A stretch of DNA of 64,000 nucleotides from Pseudomonas fluorescens (GTDB lineage Bacteria > Pseudomonadota > Gammaproteobacteria > Pseudomonadales > Pseudomonadaceae), in assembly GCF_000968015.1 (NCBI RefSeq), contig NZ_LACH01000068.1, positions 1-64,000 of the forward strand. Reading direction: 5' to 3'. Every line of letters begins with the position of its first letter. The stretch's first letter is position 1. Below the pieces are notes generated by a model. The model was not told where the DNA came from, made no database searches, and saw only the letters and a list, made by a program, of their open reading frames with translations. Positions 9,077 to 17,581 of the stretch are shown here, piece after piece. The position numbers and the translations under genes were made by a program.

Positions 9077-12000
9077 TGGATCAGATTGTACGGATCGAGC
9101 AGGAGCTCGACGGTTTCCCAAACACCCTTTCCCTTTACCGCGAACAGTTGAAGCACTGGCTCAGCCAGGCGGCGGATAAGGCCAGTCACGCGGCTGATTT
9201 GCCTTCGTTGATGGGCATGGAGCGGATCATAAGGTTCGGCAATGCCAGCACTGCGGTGAGCAGTGGCGACGACGATTTTTTCTCCTCCGTGGTGCAATGC
9301 CCGAAGGGTGGAGAGCTAGAGATCGAGAGCAAGTTTGAATCGGTTTATGACATTCCCGTGGGGAATATTCAGGTTGATGTGATTGCGCTTGAGAGCGGCG
9401 AAACGACGCTTGTCACGCTTGATGAAAATGGCAAAGGGACGTTCAAGGGGAGCGAGGGCAAGTTCTACCGCATTCACGTCCACAACGAAGTCACACCGCA
9501 GCAAGTTGAAGATCTTTTCTCTTCCTACAACGGCCTGACAAAGGAACTTGAGAAATGGCTGCGTGATGAATGGAAGACGTTTAAGCCGAAGTGGTCGGAA
9601 TCTTCTTCGGTCGCTGTAGGCAATGGAATGCTCGCGGGTAGTTGGGCGGCAATCGAAGGTGTGTGGGACGGCATCGGCCTGCTTTCGGACATCCTCAAGG
9701 ATCCCGGGAAGTTTGGTGATCGGTTGGGTGAGAGCGCCACAGAGCTGAAGAACCTCGCGAAAACCGCTCCGGATGTCATGGAAAAAGCCCAACTGCTGGC
9801 CAGTGACGAAGCGGCGCTGTGCCTGCTGTTACGCACCGCCAGCCTCTGGTTGGACATGCTGCCGCCCGGCGAGATCGCCGGCAAAACCGCCGAGGCTGTG
9901 TCGACGGTGGTGGTGCAACTGTTGATCGACATCCTGATTAGCATCGTTCTGACGTTCGCTGCAGCGGGAGCCGGTATCGCCTATTTGACGATGCGGTTGG
10001 CTAATCGAGCTGCGCAATTACTCAGCGCTGTTCTGCGCCTCGTCAAAGCGATTTTCACGATCATCAATAGCTTCATCAGCTACGTCGACCGCTACAAAAA
10101 AGTTGCCGCGAGGGGCATCGCGGCCGGTATGAAAAAAGGCCGGATGCAACTGCGCTGGGATGCCAGACGCAATACCACGCTCAAGCAAAACGAACACCAC
10201 GACAACGTCCCGGATCAGGCTAAAAACCCCAACGGCGACAGCGCCGATTCCGTTGATAAAACCGCCACCAACAAATGCCCGGTCTCGATGGTCACCGGTG
10301 AAGAGCTGCTGACCCTCACCGACGGTGCACTGGACGGGATTTTGCCGTTCGATTTCACCCGGCTCTACCGCACCAGCGCGGCCGAGATCGACAACGGTTT
10401 AGGTTTTGGCTGGAGCCATTCGTTATCCCATCGCCTGGACATCGACGGCGATACGGTCATCTGGATCGACCACGAAAACCGCCGCACTACCTTCCCGTTG
10501 CCGAACAGTGCGCGCCCGGAAATTCACAACAGCCTGTCGCGCGCGGCGATTTTTCTGGGCGATCAGCCTGAAGAACTGATCCTCGCCCAGGCCGGTGACG
10601 AAACCCTTTTCTATCACTTTCAGAACGGTTGTCTGACAGCGATCAGCGACGGGTACGACAACCGACTGCGCATCACCCGCGACCGACAAGACCGCATCAA
10701 ACGCCTCGACAACGGCGCTGGCCGCGCCTTGCTATTGCGCTATGACTGCAGCCATTTGGTCGCCGTCGAGTATCAGCGTTTTCAGCCGGCCGACACCTTC
10801 GACGAGGCCTGGCACACCGAACAGACGCTGGTCACGTATCACTACGACGAACGCGATCAACTGATCGAAGCCACCAATGCCGCCGGCGAAAGCGAGTGTT
10901 ACGACTACGACGATCAGCACGTCATCTTGCAGCGGCAACTGACCGGTGGGGCGAGTTTTTTCTGGGAGTGGGAAAGGTCCGGCAAGGCTGCCCGATGTGT
11001 CCGCCATTGGGCGTCGTTTTCGCAGATGGATGCGCGTTACGTCTGGGATGACGAGGGCAGTGTCACAGTCCAGAACATCGATGGCAGTGAAGAGGTTTAT
11101 GTCCACGACGACCGCGCACGGCTGGTGCGCAAGGTCGAGCTGGACGGTGGCGAGCACCTCAAGGCTTACGACGACAACGGTCGGCTGATTGCCGAGCAGG
11201 ATCCGCTCGGCGCTGTCACTGAATACCGTTATGACGAGATCGGACGGCTGGTTGCGCTGATTCCGTCGGAAGACGAGCCGACGACCTACGAGTATCGCCA
11301 CGGTTTCCTGCACGCACGGTTTCGCGGCAAAGCGCTGTGGAAATACCAGCGCAACGCCCAGGGTGACATCACGGAAGCGACCGATCCTGACGGTCATGTC
11401 ACCCACTATCACTACGACGAAAAAGGTCAGCTGCTATCGATCCGTTACCCGGACACCAGCCGGCAGGTCTTCGTCTGGAACGCCTTGGGACAACTGCTCG
11501 AAGAGACCTTGCCGGACGGCGGTCAGCGGCGGTTTTCCTACGATGCGTTGGGGCGGCAGATTACCCGGCAGGACGAACACGGCGCCGTTACCCAGTACCA
11601 ATGGGATGCCGTTGGCCGACTGATCCAGACGACTTTGCCTACCGGCGCCAGCCGCGCCTTCAGTTACAACGCCTACGGAAAAATCACCGCCGAACGCAAT
11701 GAGCAGGGCCGCGTCACCCACTACGAATACGTCGACGATCTGCACCTGGTCAGCCGCCGGATCAATGCCGACGGCACCCAGCTGAAGTACCGCTACGACA
11801 ACGCCCAGCTGTTGCTCACCGAGATCGAAAACGAATCTGGCGAAAAATATCTCCTGGACTACACGCCCAATGGCTTGATCCGACAGGAAACCGGCTTCGA
11901 CGGCCAACGCACGGCGTACGCCTACGACCTCAACGGCCAGTTGCTGGAAAAAACCGAGTTCGGCGAGGACGGTTCACAGCTGGTAACGGCTTATCAGCGG

Positions 12001-13833
12001 GATTCGGCCGGGCGCCTGCTGGTCAAAACCCTGCCCGACGGCATCAAGGTGGAATACCGCTATGACCGCCTCGGCCGGTTGGTCAGCGTCGATGACGGTC
12101 ACGACCATCCGCTGGAGTTCGAATACGACCAGCAAGACCGCCTGATTACCGAGCACCAAGGCTGGGGCTCGCTACGTTATGGCTATGACGCCTGCGGCCA
12201 GCTGAATCGCCTGCGCCTGCCGGACAACAGCAAACTCGATTACCACCACGCCAAGGGCGGTGCGCTGACGGCCATCGACCTCAACGGTGCGCGACTCACC
12301 ACCCACCAATTCACCTTCGGCCGCGAACAGCAACGCCAACAGGGGCAGTTGCTCAGCGAATATGCCTACGACGATCAGGGCCGTCTGAAGGCCCACGCCG
12401 TCAGCCAACAGCAACAAGCGCTGTACCGCCGCGACTATGCCTACAGCGCCAACGGCAATCTCGACAGCATCGCCGACACCCGTCACGGCCAGCGCAGCTA
12501 CCAATACGACCCGCTCAACCGCCTGACCCGCGTCCGCCACACCCGCGACGACCCACCGGAAAGCTTCGCCCACGACCCCGCCGGCAACCTGCTGATGCAA
12601 GACCGTCCCGGCGCCGCGACCGTCAAAGGCAATCGCCTGCTCATGCAAGGCGACCGCCATTACGACTACGACGCCTTCGGCAACCTGATCCGCGAGCGCC
12701 GCGGCACCGGGCAAAAACTCGTCACCGAGTACCGCTACGACTGCCAACACCGGCTGATCGGCGCCACCCTGCCCAACGGCAGCCAAGCAACCTACCGCTA
12801 CGACGCCTTCGGCCGCCGCATCAGCAAAACCGTCGACGGCCAAACCACCGAGTTCTTCTGGCAAGGCGATAACCTCATCGCCGAAAGCAGCCGTGAGCAT
12901 TACCGCAGCTACGTCTACGAACCCGGCAGCTTCCGCCCGTTGGCCATGCTCGACGGCAAAGGCTCGCGCAAGGCCTGCCCGTTCTACTACCAACTCGATC
13001 ACCTGGGTACGCCGCAGGAACTCACGGATTACAGCGGCGACATCGTCTGGTCGGCGAAGTACAACGCCTACGGCAAAGTCTCTCGCCTAGCGTTTGGTGG
13101 GGGAGAGCAGCTCGAGCAACCGTTGCGGTTTCAAGGGCAGTACTTCGACGCCGAGAGTGGTCTGCACTACAACCGGCATCGGTACTATGATCCGGAGGTT
13201 GGTCGGTATCTGACGCCAGATCCGATCAAGTTGGCGGGTGGGCTGAACCAGTATCAGTACACGCCGAATCCGACGGGGTGGGTTGATCCGTTGGGGTTGA
13301 GCGGGAATTGCCCGCCGCCGAATAAGCTCCGGTGTGGGGCGCCGGATGATACGACTGGCGCTAGGGTGGATGAGGGTGAGCCGGCGCTGCCGAAGCCCAA
13401 ACTAAGTGCTGCAGAGCTTGCCGAGAAAGAAGTTAAAAGATTAAACGACAGTCAAGGCATGCATATGGTTGGAAAACATAGTCCAGCGGTACCAGATGCT
13501 AAGTGGAAGCAGCGTGCTATTGATGGTACGGATCCGATAACTGGTAGAAGACCTTGGCACCAACGTGGTAATCCAAGCTCCAGATTTAGCAGTTGGGAGT
13601 TGATGCTCGAGGCTTACACTCTTGCAACAACGAGGACTGAGCGAGGGCTGTCTCGATTTACGGGGAAGGACGGAGAGGATAATAACATCGTTAGAATGAG
13701 GCTTCCGGGTGCCGGGGAGGGATATGTACCAAACACTAGGTCAAAGGAAAATCCAAGGCTTATTAAATTGGACGGCTTTGAAATGAAGTTTGATGATGCT
13801 GGTGTTCCATTTACGTTATATCCGATCAAGTGA
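9076..13833 (+). CDS. Rhs-family T6SS effector with a C-terminal toxin tip
   Basis: This is a large polymorphic toxin (1585 residues). An N-terminal region (about 1-270) is followed by a strongly hydrophobic stretch (274-337, probably two membrane helices) and by a DUF6531-type start of the Rhs cage (about 400, CPVSMVTGEELLTLTDGAL). YD repeats then build the shell, and the conserved DPxG box (PDPIKLAGG to DPLGLSG) marks self-cleavage before the tip. The 175-residue tip (13306-13830) changes composition: the DNA becomes AT-rich from about 13400. The tip has HMVGKH (1463-1468) and SSRF (1501-1504), with the spacing of bacterial RNase A-like toxins, but I cannot confirm that family. No PAAR motif is seen. 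The immunity gene follows directly. Confidence 0.92.
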   Translation: MDQIVRIEQELDGFPNTLSLYREQLKHWLSQAADKASHAADLPSLMGMERIIRFGNASTAVSSGDDDFFSSVVQCPKGGELEIESKFESVYDIPVGNIQVDVIALESGETTLVTLDENGKGTFKGSEGKFYRIHVHNEVTPQQVEDLFSSYNGLTKELEKWLRDEWKTFKPKWSESSSVAVGNGMLAGSWAAIEGVWDGIGLLSDILKDPGKFGDRLGESATELKNLAKTAPDVMEKAQLLASDEAALCLLLRTASLWLDMLPPGEIAGKTAEAVSTVVVQLLIDILISIVLTFAAAGAGIAYLTMRLANRAAQLLSAVLRLVKAIFTIINSFISYVDRYKKVAARGIAAGMKKGRMQLRWDARRNTTLKQNEHHDNVPDQAKNPNGDSADSVDKTATNKCPVSMVTGEELLTLTDGALDGILPFDFTRLYRTSAAEIDNGLGFGWSHSLSHRLDIDGDTVIWIDHENRRTTFPLPNSARPEIHNSLSRAAIFLGDQPEELILAQAGDETLFYHFQNGCLTAISDGYDNRLRITRDRQDRIKRLDNGAGRALLLRYDCSHLVAVEYQRFQPADTFDEAWHTEQTLVTYHYDERDQLIEATNAAGESECYDYDDQHVILQRQLTGGASFFWEWERSGKAARCVRHWASFSQMDARYVWDDEGSVTVQNIDGSEEVYVHDDRARLVRKVELDGGEHLKAYDDNGRLIAEQDPLGAVTEYRYDEIGRLVALIPSEDEPTTYEYRHGFLHARFRGKALWKYQRNAQGDITEATDPDGHVTHYHYDEKGQLLSIRYPDTSRQVFVWNALGQLLEETLPDGGQRRFSYDALGRQITRQDEHGAVTQYQWDAVGRLIQTTLPTGASRAFSYNAYGKITAERNEQGRVTHYEYVDDLHLVSRRINADGTQLKYRYDNAQLLLTEIENESGEKYLLDYTPNGLIRQETGFDGQRTAYAYDLNGQLLEKTEFGEDGSQLVTAYQRDSAGRLLVKTLPDGIKVEYRYDRLGRLVSVDDGHDHPLEFEYDQQDRLITEHQGWGSLRYGYDACGQLNRLRLPDNSKLDYHHAKGGALTAIDLNGARLTTHQFTFGREQQRQQGQLLSEYAYDDQGRLKAHAVSQQQQALYRRDYAYSANGNLDSIADTRHGQRSYQYDPLNRLTRVRHTRDDPPESFAHDPAGNLLMQDRPGAATVKGNRLLMQGDRHYDYDAFGNLIRERRGTGQKLVTEYRYDCQHRLIGATLPNGSQATYRYDAFGRRISKTVDGQTTEFFWQGDNLIAESSREHYRSYVYEPGSFRPLAMLDGKGSRKACPFYYQLDHLGTPQELTDYSGDIVWSAKYNAYGKVSRLAFGGGEQLEQPLRFQGQYFDAESGLHYNRHRYYDPEVGRYLTPDPIKLAGGLNQYQYTPNPTGWVDPLGLSGNCPPPNKLRCGAPDDTTGARVDEGEPALPKPKLSAAELAEKEVKRLNDSQGMHMVGKHSPAVPDAKWKQRAIDGTDPITGRRPWHQRGNPSSRFSSWELMLEAYTLATTRTERGLSRFTGKDGEDNNIVRMRLPGAGEGYVPNTRSKENPRLIKLDGFEMKFDDAGVPFTLYPIK

Positions 13834-13841
13834 GGAAGATT

Positions 13842-14252
13842 ATGTTTATTGATCCTGGTACTCAGCAGCCATATATACCGACACCTTCATATTTTTTGGG
13901 TTGTTTCGATATTTATGATCGTGAAGAAACACTTGGAGAGGAGTTGGAGAAATTTAATCCAAATGACCCGTCGGACAGGGAAGAGTTAATACTCAAGTAT
14001 TGTCTGGTTAGAAATCGTACCTATCGACACCGCTTTTTACTTTATAAGTGTTTGGAAAAGGCGCTTGAGGATAAAAACTACGACTTTCAGTCGCTTTTTA
14101 AGTACGACCCAGAGGCGTACTCCTCATTTCCCTGTGGGTGGGATGAAATGGAAAACACGAGAGCTTTTTTTGAAGATATTTATCGGTTGGCAACTATCGA
14201 GTGGAAAGAGGATCTTCAAAAGGCCAGTCTTGAAGACCCAGCGAGTTGGTAA
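13842..14252 (+). CDS. Probable immunity protein for the Rhs toxin tip
   Basis: The position directly after the toxin gene and the AT-rich base composition shared with the tip support an immunity role. The 136-residue acidic protein (FDIYDREE, GWDEMEN, AFFEDIY motifs) is clearly paralogous to the product of 14851-15267. I do not recognise a named immunity family. I chose ATG 13842 because GAGGAAG is just upstream and overlaps the toxin stop. A GTG at 13830 would add four residues. No signal peptide is visible, so it should act in the cytoplasm, consistent with a nuclease-type toxin. Confidence 0.8.
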   Translation: MFIDPGTQQPYIPTPSYFLGCFDIYDREETLGEELEKFNPNDPSDREELILKYCLVRNRTYRHRFLLYKCLEKALEDKNYDFQSLFKYDPEAYSSFPCGWDEMENTRAFFEDIYRLATIEWKEDLQKASLEDPASW

Positions 14253-14296
14253 AGAGTTTTAGTGATTTTTAGTTTAGTTGCTTCTGGTCCGTATTT

Positions 14297-14380
14297 GGCC
14301 AAAGGGGGCGGATTTATTTTTGCTGCCAGCTTCGAAGGTGCTGTTATAGAGCAACAAATAAATCCGTTCCCTTTTTGGTC
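14297..14380. repeat. Imperfect inverted pair of a second REP-like element
   Basis: The arms 14297-14324 and 14350-14380 are imperfectly complementary around the core AAATAAATCCG. GGTCCGTATT also occurs twice in direct orientation at 14286 and 14391. The element separates the first immunity gene from the orphan toxin fragment. It resembles palindromes linked to REP-associated transposases, but this is inference. Confidence 0.5.
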
Positions 14381-14434
14381 GCCCGCTTTTTGGTCCGTAT
14401 TCTTTTGTGTTCAGTTATGGTCGGTTTTTGAAAA

Positions 14435-14851
14435 ATGATGTTATTAATGCCTATTAAAAAATTGATTTCTACACTGCGAACTATGTATAAGAATTGGGCG
14501 GATGGTTCGGGTTCTGCTGTTCAGCAACAAACCACTAGCTGCGAACTTCATGGTGAAAGCAAGAGGTGGAGAGCCGTTCCAAGCTCTAGGTTTATGAGCC
14601 ATAGAGCGCAGTTGAATGCTTATAATGAAGCGATGACAAGGGAGGCTAGAAAAATGTCTCGTTTTACTGGGGAGGATAGCAAAGGAAATTTGTTAGTAAG
14701 AATGGAGGCTGAAAATGTAGGTGAGGGATATAAGCCTAATCCTTTAGATCCAGCCAATCCGCGTTTCATTCCTCAGATGAATGCCTTTGAAATGAAATTC
14801 GATTTTGAGACATTGCAGCCTATAGCGCTTTATCCGATAGAGAAAATCTAA
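14435..14851 (+). CDS. Orphan Rhs toxin-tip fragment
   Basis: The 138-residue product is homologous to the C-terminal ~100 residues of the Rhs tip: PSSRF, SRFTG, VRM, GEGY.PN, NPR, FEMKFD and LYPI are shared in the same order. It lacks the HMVGKH part and has an unrelated N-terminus with no Rhs cage. It therefore looks like a displaced tip, kept as a silent cassette that could recombine into the Rhs gene, or a decaying remnant. No ribosome site is visible before ATG 14435. The stop overlaps the next gene start (TAATG), as in a working toxin-immunity pair. The DNA is AT-rich. Confidence 0.75.
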   Translation: MMLLMPIKKLISTLRTMYKNWADGSGSAVQQQTTSCELHGESKRWRAVPSSRFMSHRAQLNAYNEAMTREARKMSRFTGEDSKGNLLVRMEAENVGEGYKPNPLDPANPRFIPQMNAFEMKFDFETLQPIALYPIEKI

Positions 14852-15267
14852 TGCTGATGCATCCGTATCTGAATGTTTCATATAACCCAAGCCTTGGGCA
14901 CTTTCTCGGTGGGTTCGATATATATGATCGCGAGGAGAGTCTTGGGGTTGAGTTATCGGAGTACGATCCTGAGTGTCCTTCAGATAGAGAGTTTTTAATA
15001 TCCCGGTTTATTGTCAAGCGCTTCGCTGCGTTGAGTTATCGACATAAGTTTGTTTTGTTCTTAGTGTTGGAAGAGGCTCTTGATAGTGATTCGAGTATTT
15101 TTTCTGAGATTTTGGAACATGATCCGATGTCTCCCTCCTCGCTCCCTCCTGGGTGGGATGAAATGGAAAATCCTAGGGCGTTTTTTGAAGATGTGTACCT
15201 TAAGTTGTCGGAGGCGTGGGTTGATGATCTTTATAAAGCGAGTCGGGAGGACTTTTCAACTTGGTGA
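14851..15267 (+). CDS. Second immunity paralogue, paired with the orphan tip
   Basis: The 138-residue protein aligns along its length with the product of 13842-14252 (FLGxFDIYDREE, PSDRE, YRHxF, GWDEMENxRAFFEDxY, and a W near the end). The two have diverged strongly in the middle, as expected if each binds a different tip variant. It overlaps the orphan tip stop by 1 nt. A second ATG two codons later is possible. It probably protects against related strains carrying the matching tip. No export signal is visible. Confidence 0.78.
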   Translation: MLMHPYLNVSYNPSLGHFLGGFDIYDREESLGVELSEYDPECPSDREFLISRFIVKRFAALSYRHKFVLFLVLEEALDSDSSIFSEILEHDPMSPSSLPPGWDEMENPRAFFEDVYLKLSEAWVDDLYKASREDFSTW

Positions 15268-15298
15268 GGCTAGTGCTTAAGCTAGTATGAATTTCTGA

Positions 15299-15330
15299 AG
15301 ACTTAGATAGTAAATAAGTCTGTCCCATTT
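15299..15330. repeat. Hairpin with REP-like core remnant
   Basis: AGACTTA (15299-15305) pairs with TAAGTCT (15315-15321). The stretch AAATAAGTCTGTCCC (15312-15326) is a degenerate copy of the AAATAAATCCGTTCC core at 14356-14370. The cassette of orphan tip plus second immunity gene thus lies between two copies of the same element. Confidence 0.4.
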
Positions 15331-15360
15331 CTTATGAGTGATATTTAACGGGCTACTACT

Positions 15361-15660
15361 TTGAGAATAGTGAAATCTACTCGCTTTGATGATGTCGATC
15401 ACGATGTTGGATATGAGTACCGTGGTTATAACTACGCCATACAGAACGAAGAGGATGTGTTTCTAATCAGAACTTACGATGACGAGCCCGGACAGGTAAC
15501 GGTAGTACGTCCGACTGCGATGTCTAAAAACGCTAACCTTAAAAAGCTCGTTGAGTTCTTACAATCCGAGTTAGGAGTTTCCAAGATCTGTCTCTACAAG
15601 GGCGATTTGGGGATCTACGCCGAGATCGATCTTGATAGCTTGGTGTTTTTCTCCGTCTGA
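15361..15660 (+). CDS. Small unknown protein of the toxin island
   Basis: I do not recognise this protein. It has 99 residues, is acidic, and has no signal peptide or membrane segment. A short C-terminal part (LKKLVEFLQSELGV) looks helical. The only starts are TTG 15361 or GTG 15370, both with poor ribosome sites, so expression is uncertain. It follows the second immunity gene by 93 bp and could be a third immunity-type gene or island cargo. Base composition is intermediate. Confidence 0.5.
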   Translation: MRIVKSTRFDDVDHDVGYEYRGYNYAIQNEEDVFLIRTYDDEPGQVTVVRPTAMSKNANLKKLVEFLQSELGVSKICLYKGDLGIYAEIDLDSLVFFSV

Positions 15661-15753
15661 ATTTGACGGTAAGAGAGTGGCAGGCTATTTACACACTCTG
15701 GGCCGAATTCTGTCGTTGCTGAGCGGCAGCTATAGGTGGTGGATTCAACAGGT

Positions 15754-15804
15754 GGCGAAATCAAGCCAGGCTTCAGTGAAGCCTTTCGCCGCGTTTGCTT
15801 TTTT
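15754..15804 (+). terminator. Probable terminator of the toxin island
   Basis: GGCGAAA (15754-15760) pairs with TTTCGCC (15784-15790), enclosing a second perfect stem GGCTTCA/TGAAGCC (15769-15783). A T-rich run TTTGCTTTTTT follows. It lies in the 484-bp gap 15661-16144, which I read as spacer, this terminator, a promoter region and the leader RNA. I see no gene in the gap. Confidence 0.55.
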
Positions 15805-15900
15805 GAGCGAAATTTCTGGGCAAGGTCTTCGGAAGTTTCCTTCAAGTCGTAGCGGTTTCCATGAACTGGTGTGAAATGTTCTCCATCGATAGTCTCTGGT

Positions 15901-16144
15901 GGTCACTGAAAATTCAGTGGCGGGGTGTAGGAACCCTTCAATACTAGAGAGGACGCTCTGGCGTCGACACCTGAATTGCGGCCATCAACATGCGTCCGTA
16001 AGATCAGTTGCGGCGGCTGTGTGCGGGCACGCTTCGGCGTGGTCGAGTTTGCTCTCTGGTCTCGATATTCCTACCCCGCGCATAGCTGCCACCCAAGCCT
16101 GTAGGAAGGCCGATGGTAGCTCCACTTCTACCAGAGGTTTAAAA
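15901..16144 (+). ncRNA. Highly structured leader RNA of the DUF3077 gene
   Basis: Nearly all of this leader can pair locally. H1 is 15904-15910/15913-15919. H2 is GGGU/ACCC (15923-15936) with loop GUAGGA. H3 is GACGC/GCGUC (15952-15965). H4 is 15971-15981 with 15996-16007. H5 is a 16-bp helix (16012-16027 with 16075-16090, three G-U pairs) enclosing a cUUCGg hairpin (16028-16041) and a 6-bp hairpin (16042-16066). H6 is GCCU/AGGC (16097-16110), again with loop GUAGGA. H7 is UGGUAG/CUACCA (16114-16133). AGAGG then lies 7 nt before the ATG. The unpaired UUCCUAC (16068-16074) is complementary to both GUAGGAA segments, so kissing or switching is possible. I recognise no named RNA family. The strand is inferred from the downstream gene. 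Confidence 0.65.
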
Positions 16145-16468
16145 ATGAAAAGTCTTCACCCCGACCCACCCTACGAAAAACCAATCCCCCACCCCAAAAG
16201 CCGCTTCATGGCGCTCACCAGCAATTGCGACGACATGCCAACCCTGTTCGTCGACACCCAAGCGCCGCTGGATGTTTTGTATGACGCTGCCAGCTACCGA
16301 ATTCGCGCCGTCACCCAAGTGATGGAGAACTTGTCCATGCGCGGTTCGATCGAGTGTCAGTCCTTCATTCTTAGTGATTTTGCTTTGCTCTGTGCCATTC
16401 CGTTGCGGGATGGGTGTGATGTGCTGGATGTGCTTGGACGGCGGTTGCGGGCGCGGTCTTCGGAGTAG
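16145..16468 (+). CDS. DUF3077-family small protein
   Basis: The 107-residue protein shows the DUF3077 pattern known from Pseudomonas: LFVDTQAPLDVLYDAASYRIRA, then a second helix pair ending DFALLCAIPLRD. Function is unknown. No signal peptide is present. The start is ATG 16145, with AGAGG 7 nt upstream. The reading frame stays open upstream to 15899, but that part is the structured leader and does not look like protein. Control is probably post-transcriptional, given the leader. A REP pair separates it from rlmJ. Confidence 0.8.
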   Translation: MKSLHPDPPYEKPIPHPKSRFMALTSNCDDMPTLFVDTQAPLDVLYDAASYRIRAVTQVMENLSMRGSIECQSFILSDFALLCAIPLRDGCDVLDVLGRRLRARSSE

Positions 16469-16483
16469 CACCGGTCGGCTTTT

Positions 16484-16615
16484 GTGGCGAGGGAGCTTGC
16501 TCCCGCTCGGCTGCGCAGCAGTCGTAAGCCGGGCAGTGCGGTGTGTCAGGCATAACCAGATCTCAGGTTTTGGGGCTGCTTCGCAGCCCAGCGGGAGCAA
16601 GCTCCCTCGCCACAG
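16484..16615. repeat. REP pair (GTGGCGAGGGAGC variant)
   Basis: The arms at 16484-16507 and 16590-16613 are inverted copies of GTGGCGAGGGAGCTTGCTCC plus flanks. An inner pair CTGCGCAGCAG / CTGCTTCGCAGC is also present. It lies between co-directional DUF3077 and rlmJ genes. Confidence 0.85.
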
Positions 16616-16724
16616 GTTTTGTGTTCGGCCGGGGATTGTGGCTGTTGCGACTGTCCGCTCGGCTGTGAAGCCCTGACGTTCGCCGCCGTACAAGGTAAAC
16701 TTCCCGCCCTTCGCAGGAGTAATC

Positions 16725-17561
16725 ATGAATTATCGTCACGCCTTCCATGCCGGCAATCACGCCGATGTGTTCAAACACCTGACTTTGACCCGCATCATCG
16801 CTTTGATGTCGCGCAAGGAGCAGCCGTTTGCCTATCTCGACACTCACGCCGGCATTGGTCTGTATGACCTGCAGGGTGATCAGGCGAGCCGTACCGGTGA
16901 GTACCTGGAAGGTATTGCGCGTTTGTGGGATCAGCCGGATCTGCCGGCGTTGACCGCTGATTACATGAAGGTGCTGCACGACATGAACCCGGATGGCCAA
17001 TTGCGCTATTACCCGGGGTCGCCGGAGTTGGCGCGGCGTCTGACGCGGCCGCAGGATCGGGTGATGCTCAACGAGAAGCACCCCGAGGACGGTGTGTTGC
17101 TCAAGGACAACATGGCCGGCGACCGTCGGGTAAAGGTGCATCTGGGCGAAGGCTGGCATGTGCCGCGTGCGATGTTGCCGGTGCAGGAGAAGCGGGCGGT
17201 GATGTTGATTGATCCGCCGTTCGAGCAGCTGGATGAGATGCAGCGCTGTGCGGCGTCGCTGAAAGAGGCGATTGGCCGGATGCGCCAAACCGTGGCGGCG
17301 ATCTGGTACCCGGTGAAGGACCAGCGCATGTTGCGTCGTTTTTATCAGGACCTGGCGGGCACGGGCGCGCCGAAGTTGTTGCGCGTTGAGTTGCTGGTGC
17401 ATCCGTTGGATACGCCGAACAGTCTGAATGGCTCCGGGTTGGCGATTGCTAATCCGCCGTGGGGGCTGGAAGAGGAATTGCGTGAACTGCTGCCGTGGTT
17501 GTCCAAGAAGTTGGGACAGACACAGGGTGGGTGGCAGATGGATTGGTTGATTGCCGAATAG
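16725..17561 (+). CDS. rlmJ: 23S rRNA (adenine2030-N6)-methyltransferase RlmJ
   Basis: RlmJ uses S-adenosylmethionine to methylate A2030 of 23S rRNA. The 278-residue product begins with the family signature MNYRHAFHAGNHADVFKH, followed by LDTHAGIGLYDL (SAM-binding loop) and the catalytic LIDPPFEQ, a D/N-P-P-F/Y motif of N6-adenine methyltransferases. AGGAG lies just before the ATG. Length and motifs are typical. It stands alone, with repeats on both sides, and is convergent with msrA. Confidence 0.95.
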   Translation: MNYRHAFHAGNHADVFKHLTLTRIIALMSRKEQPFAYLDTHAGIGLYDLQGDQASRTGEYLEGIARLWDQPDLPALTADYMKVLHDMNPDGQLRYYPGSPELARRLTRPQDRVMLNEKHPEDGVLLKDNMAGDRRVKVHLGEGWHVPRAMLPVQEKRAVMLIDPPFEQLDEMQRCAASLKEAIGRMRQTVAAIWYPVKDQRMLRRFYQDLAGTGAPKLLRVELLVHPLDTPNSLNGSGLAIANPPWGLEEELRELLPWLSKKLGQTQGGWQMDWLIAE

Positions 17562-17581
17562 GGTCAATCGACAAGCAAGAT

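Noticed and set aside
15632..15874. 80-codon frame in the gap after the toxin island
   Set aside because: It overlaps the terminator-like hairpin 15754-15804, has no ribosome site and no recognisable motif. The opposite frame 15615-15845 is equally unsupported.
15899..16144. N-terminal extension of the DUF3077 protein
   Set aside because: The stretch is open but folds as RNA, has no ribosome site before it, and family members start at the MKSLHPDPP part.
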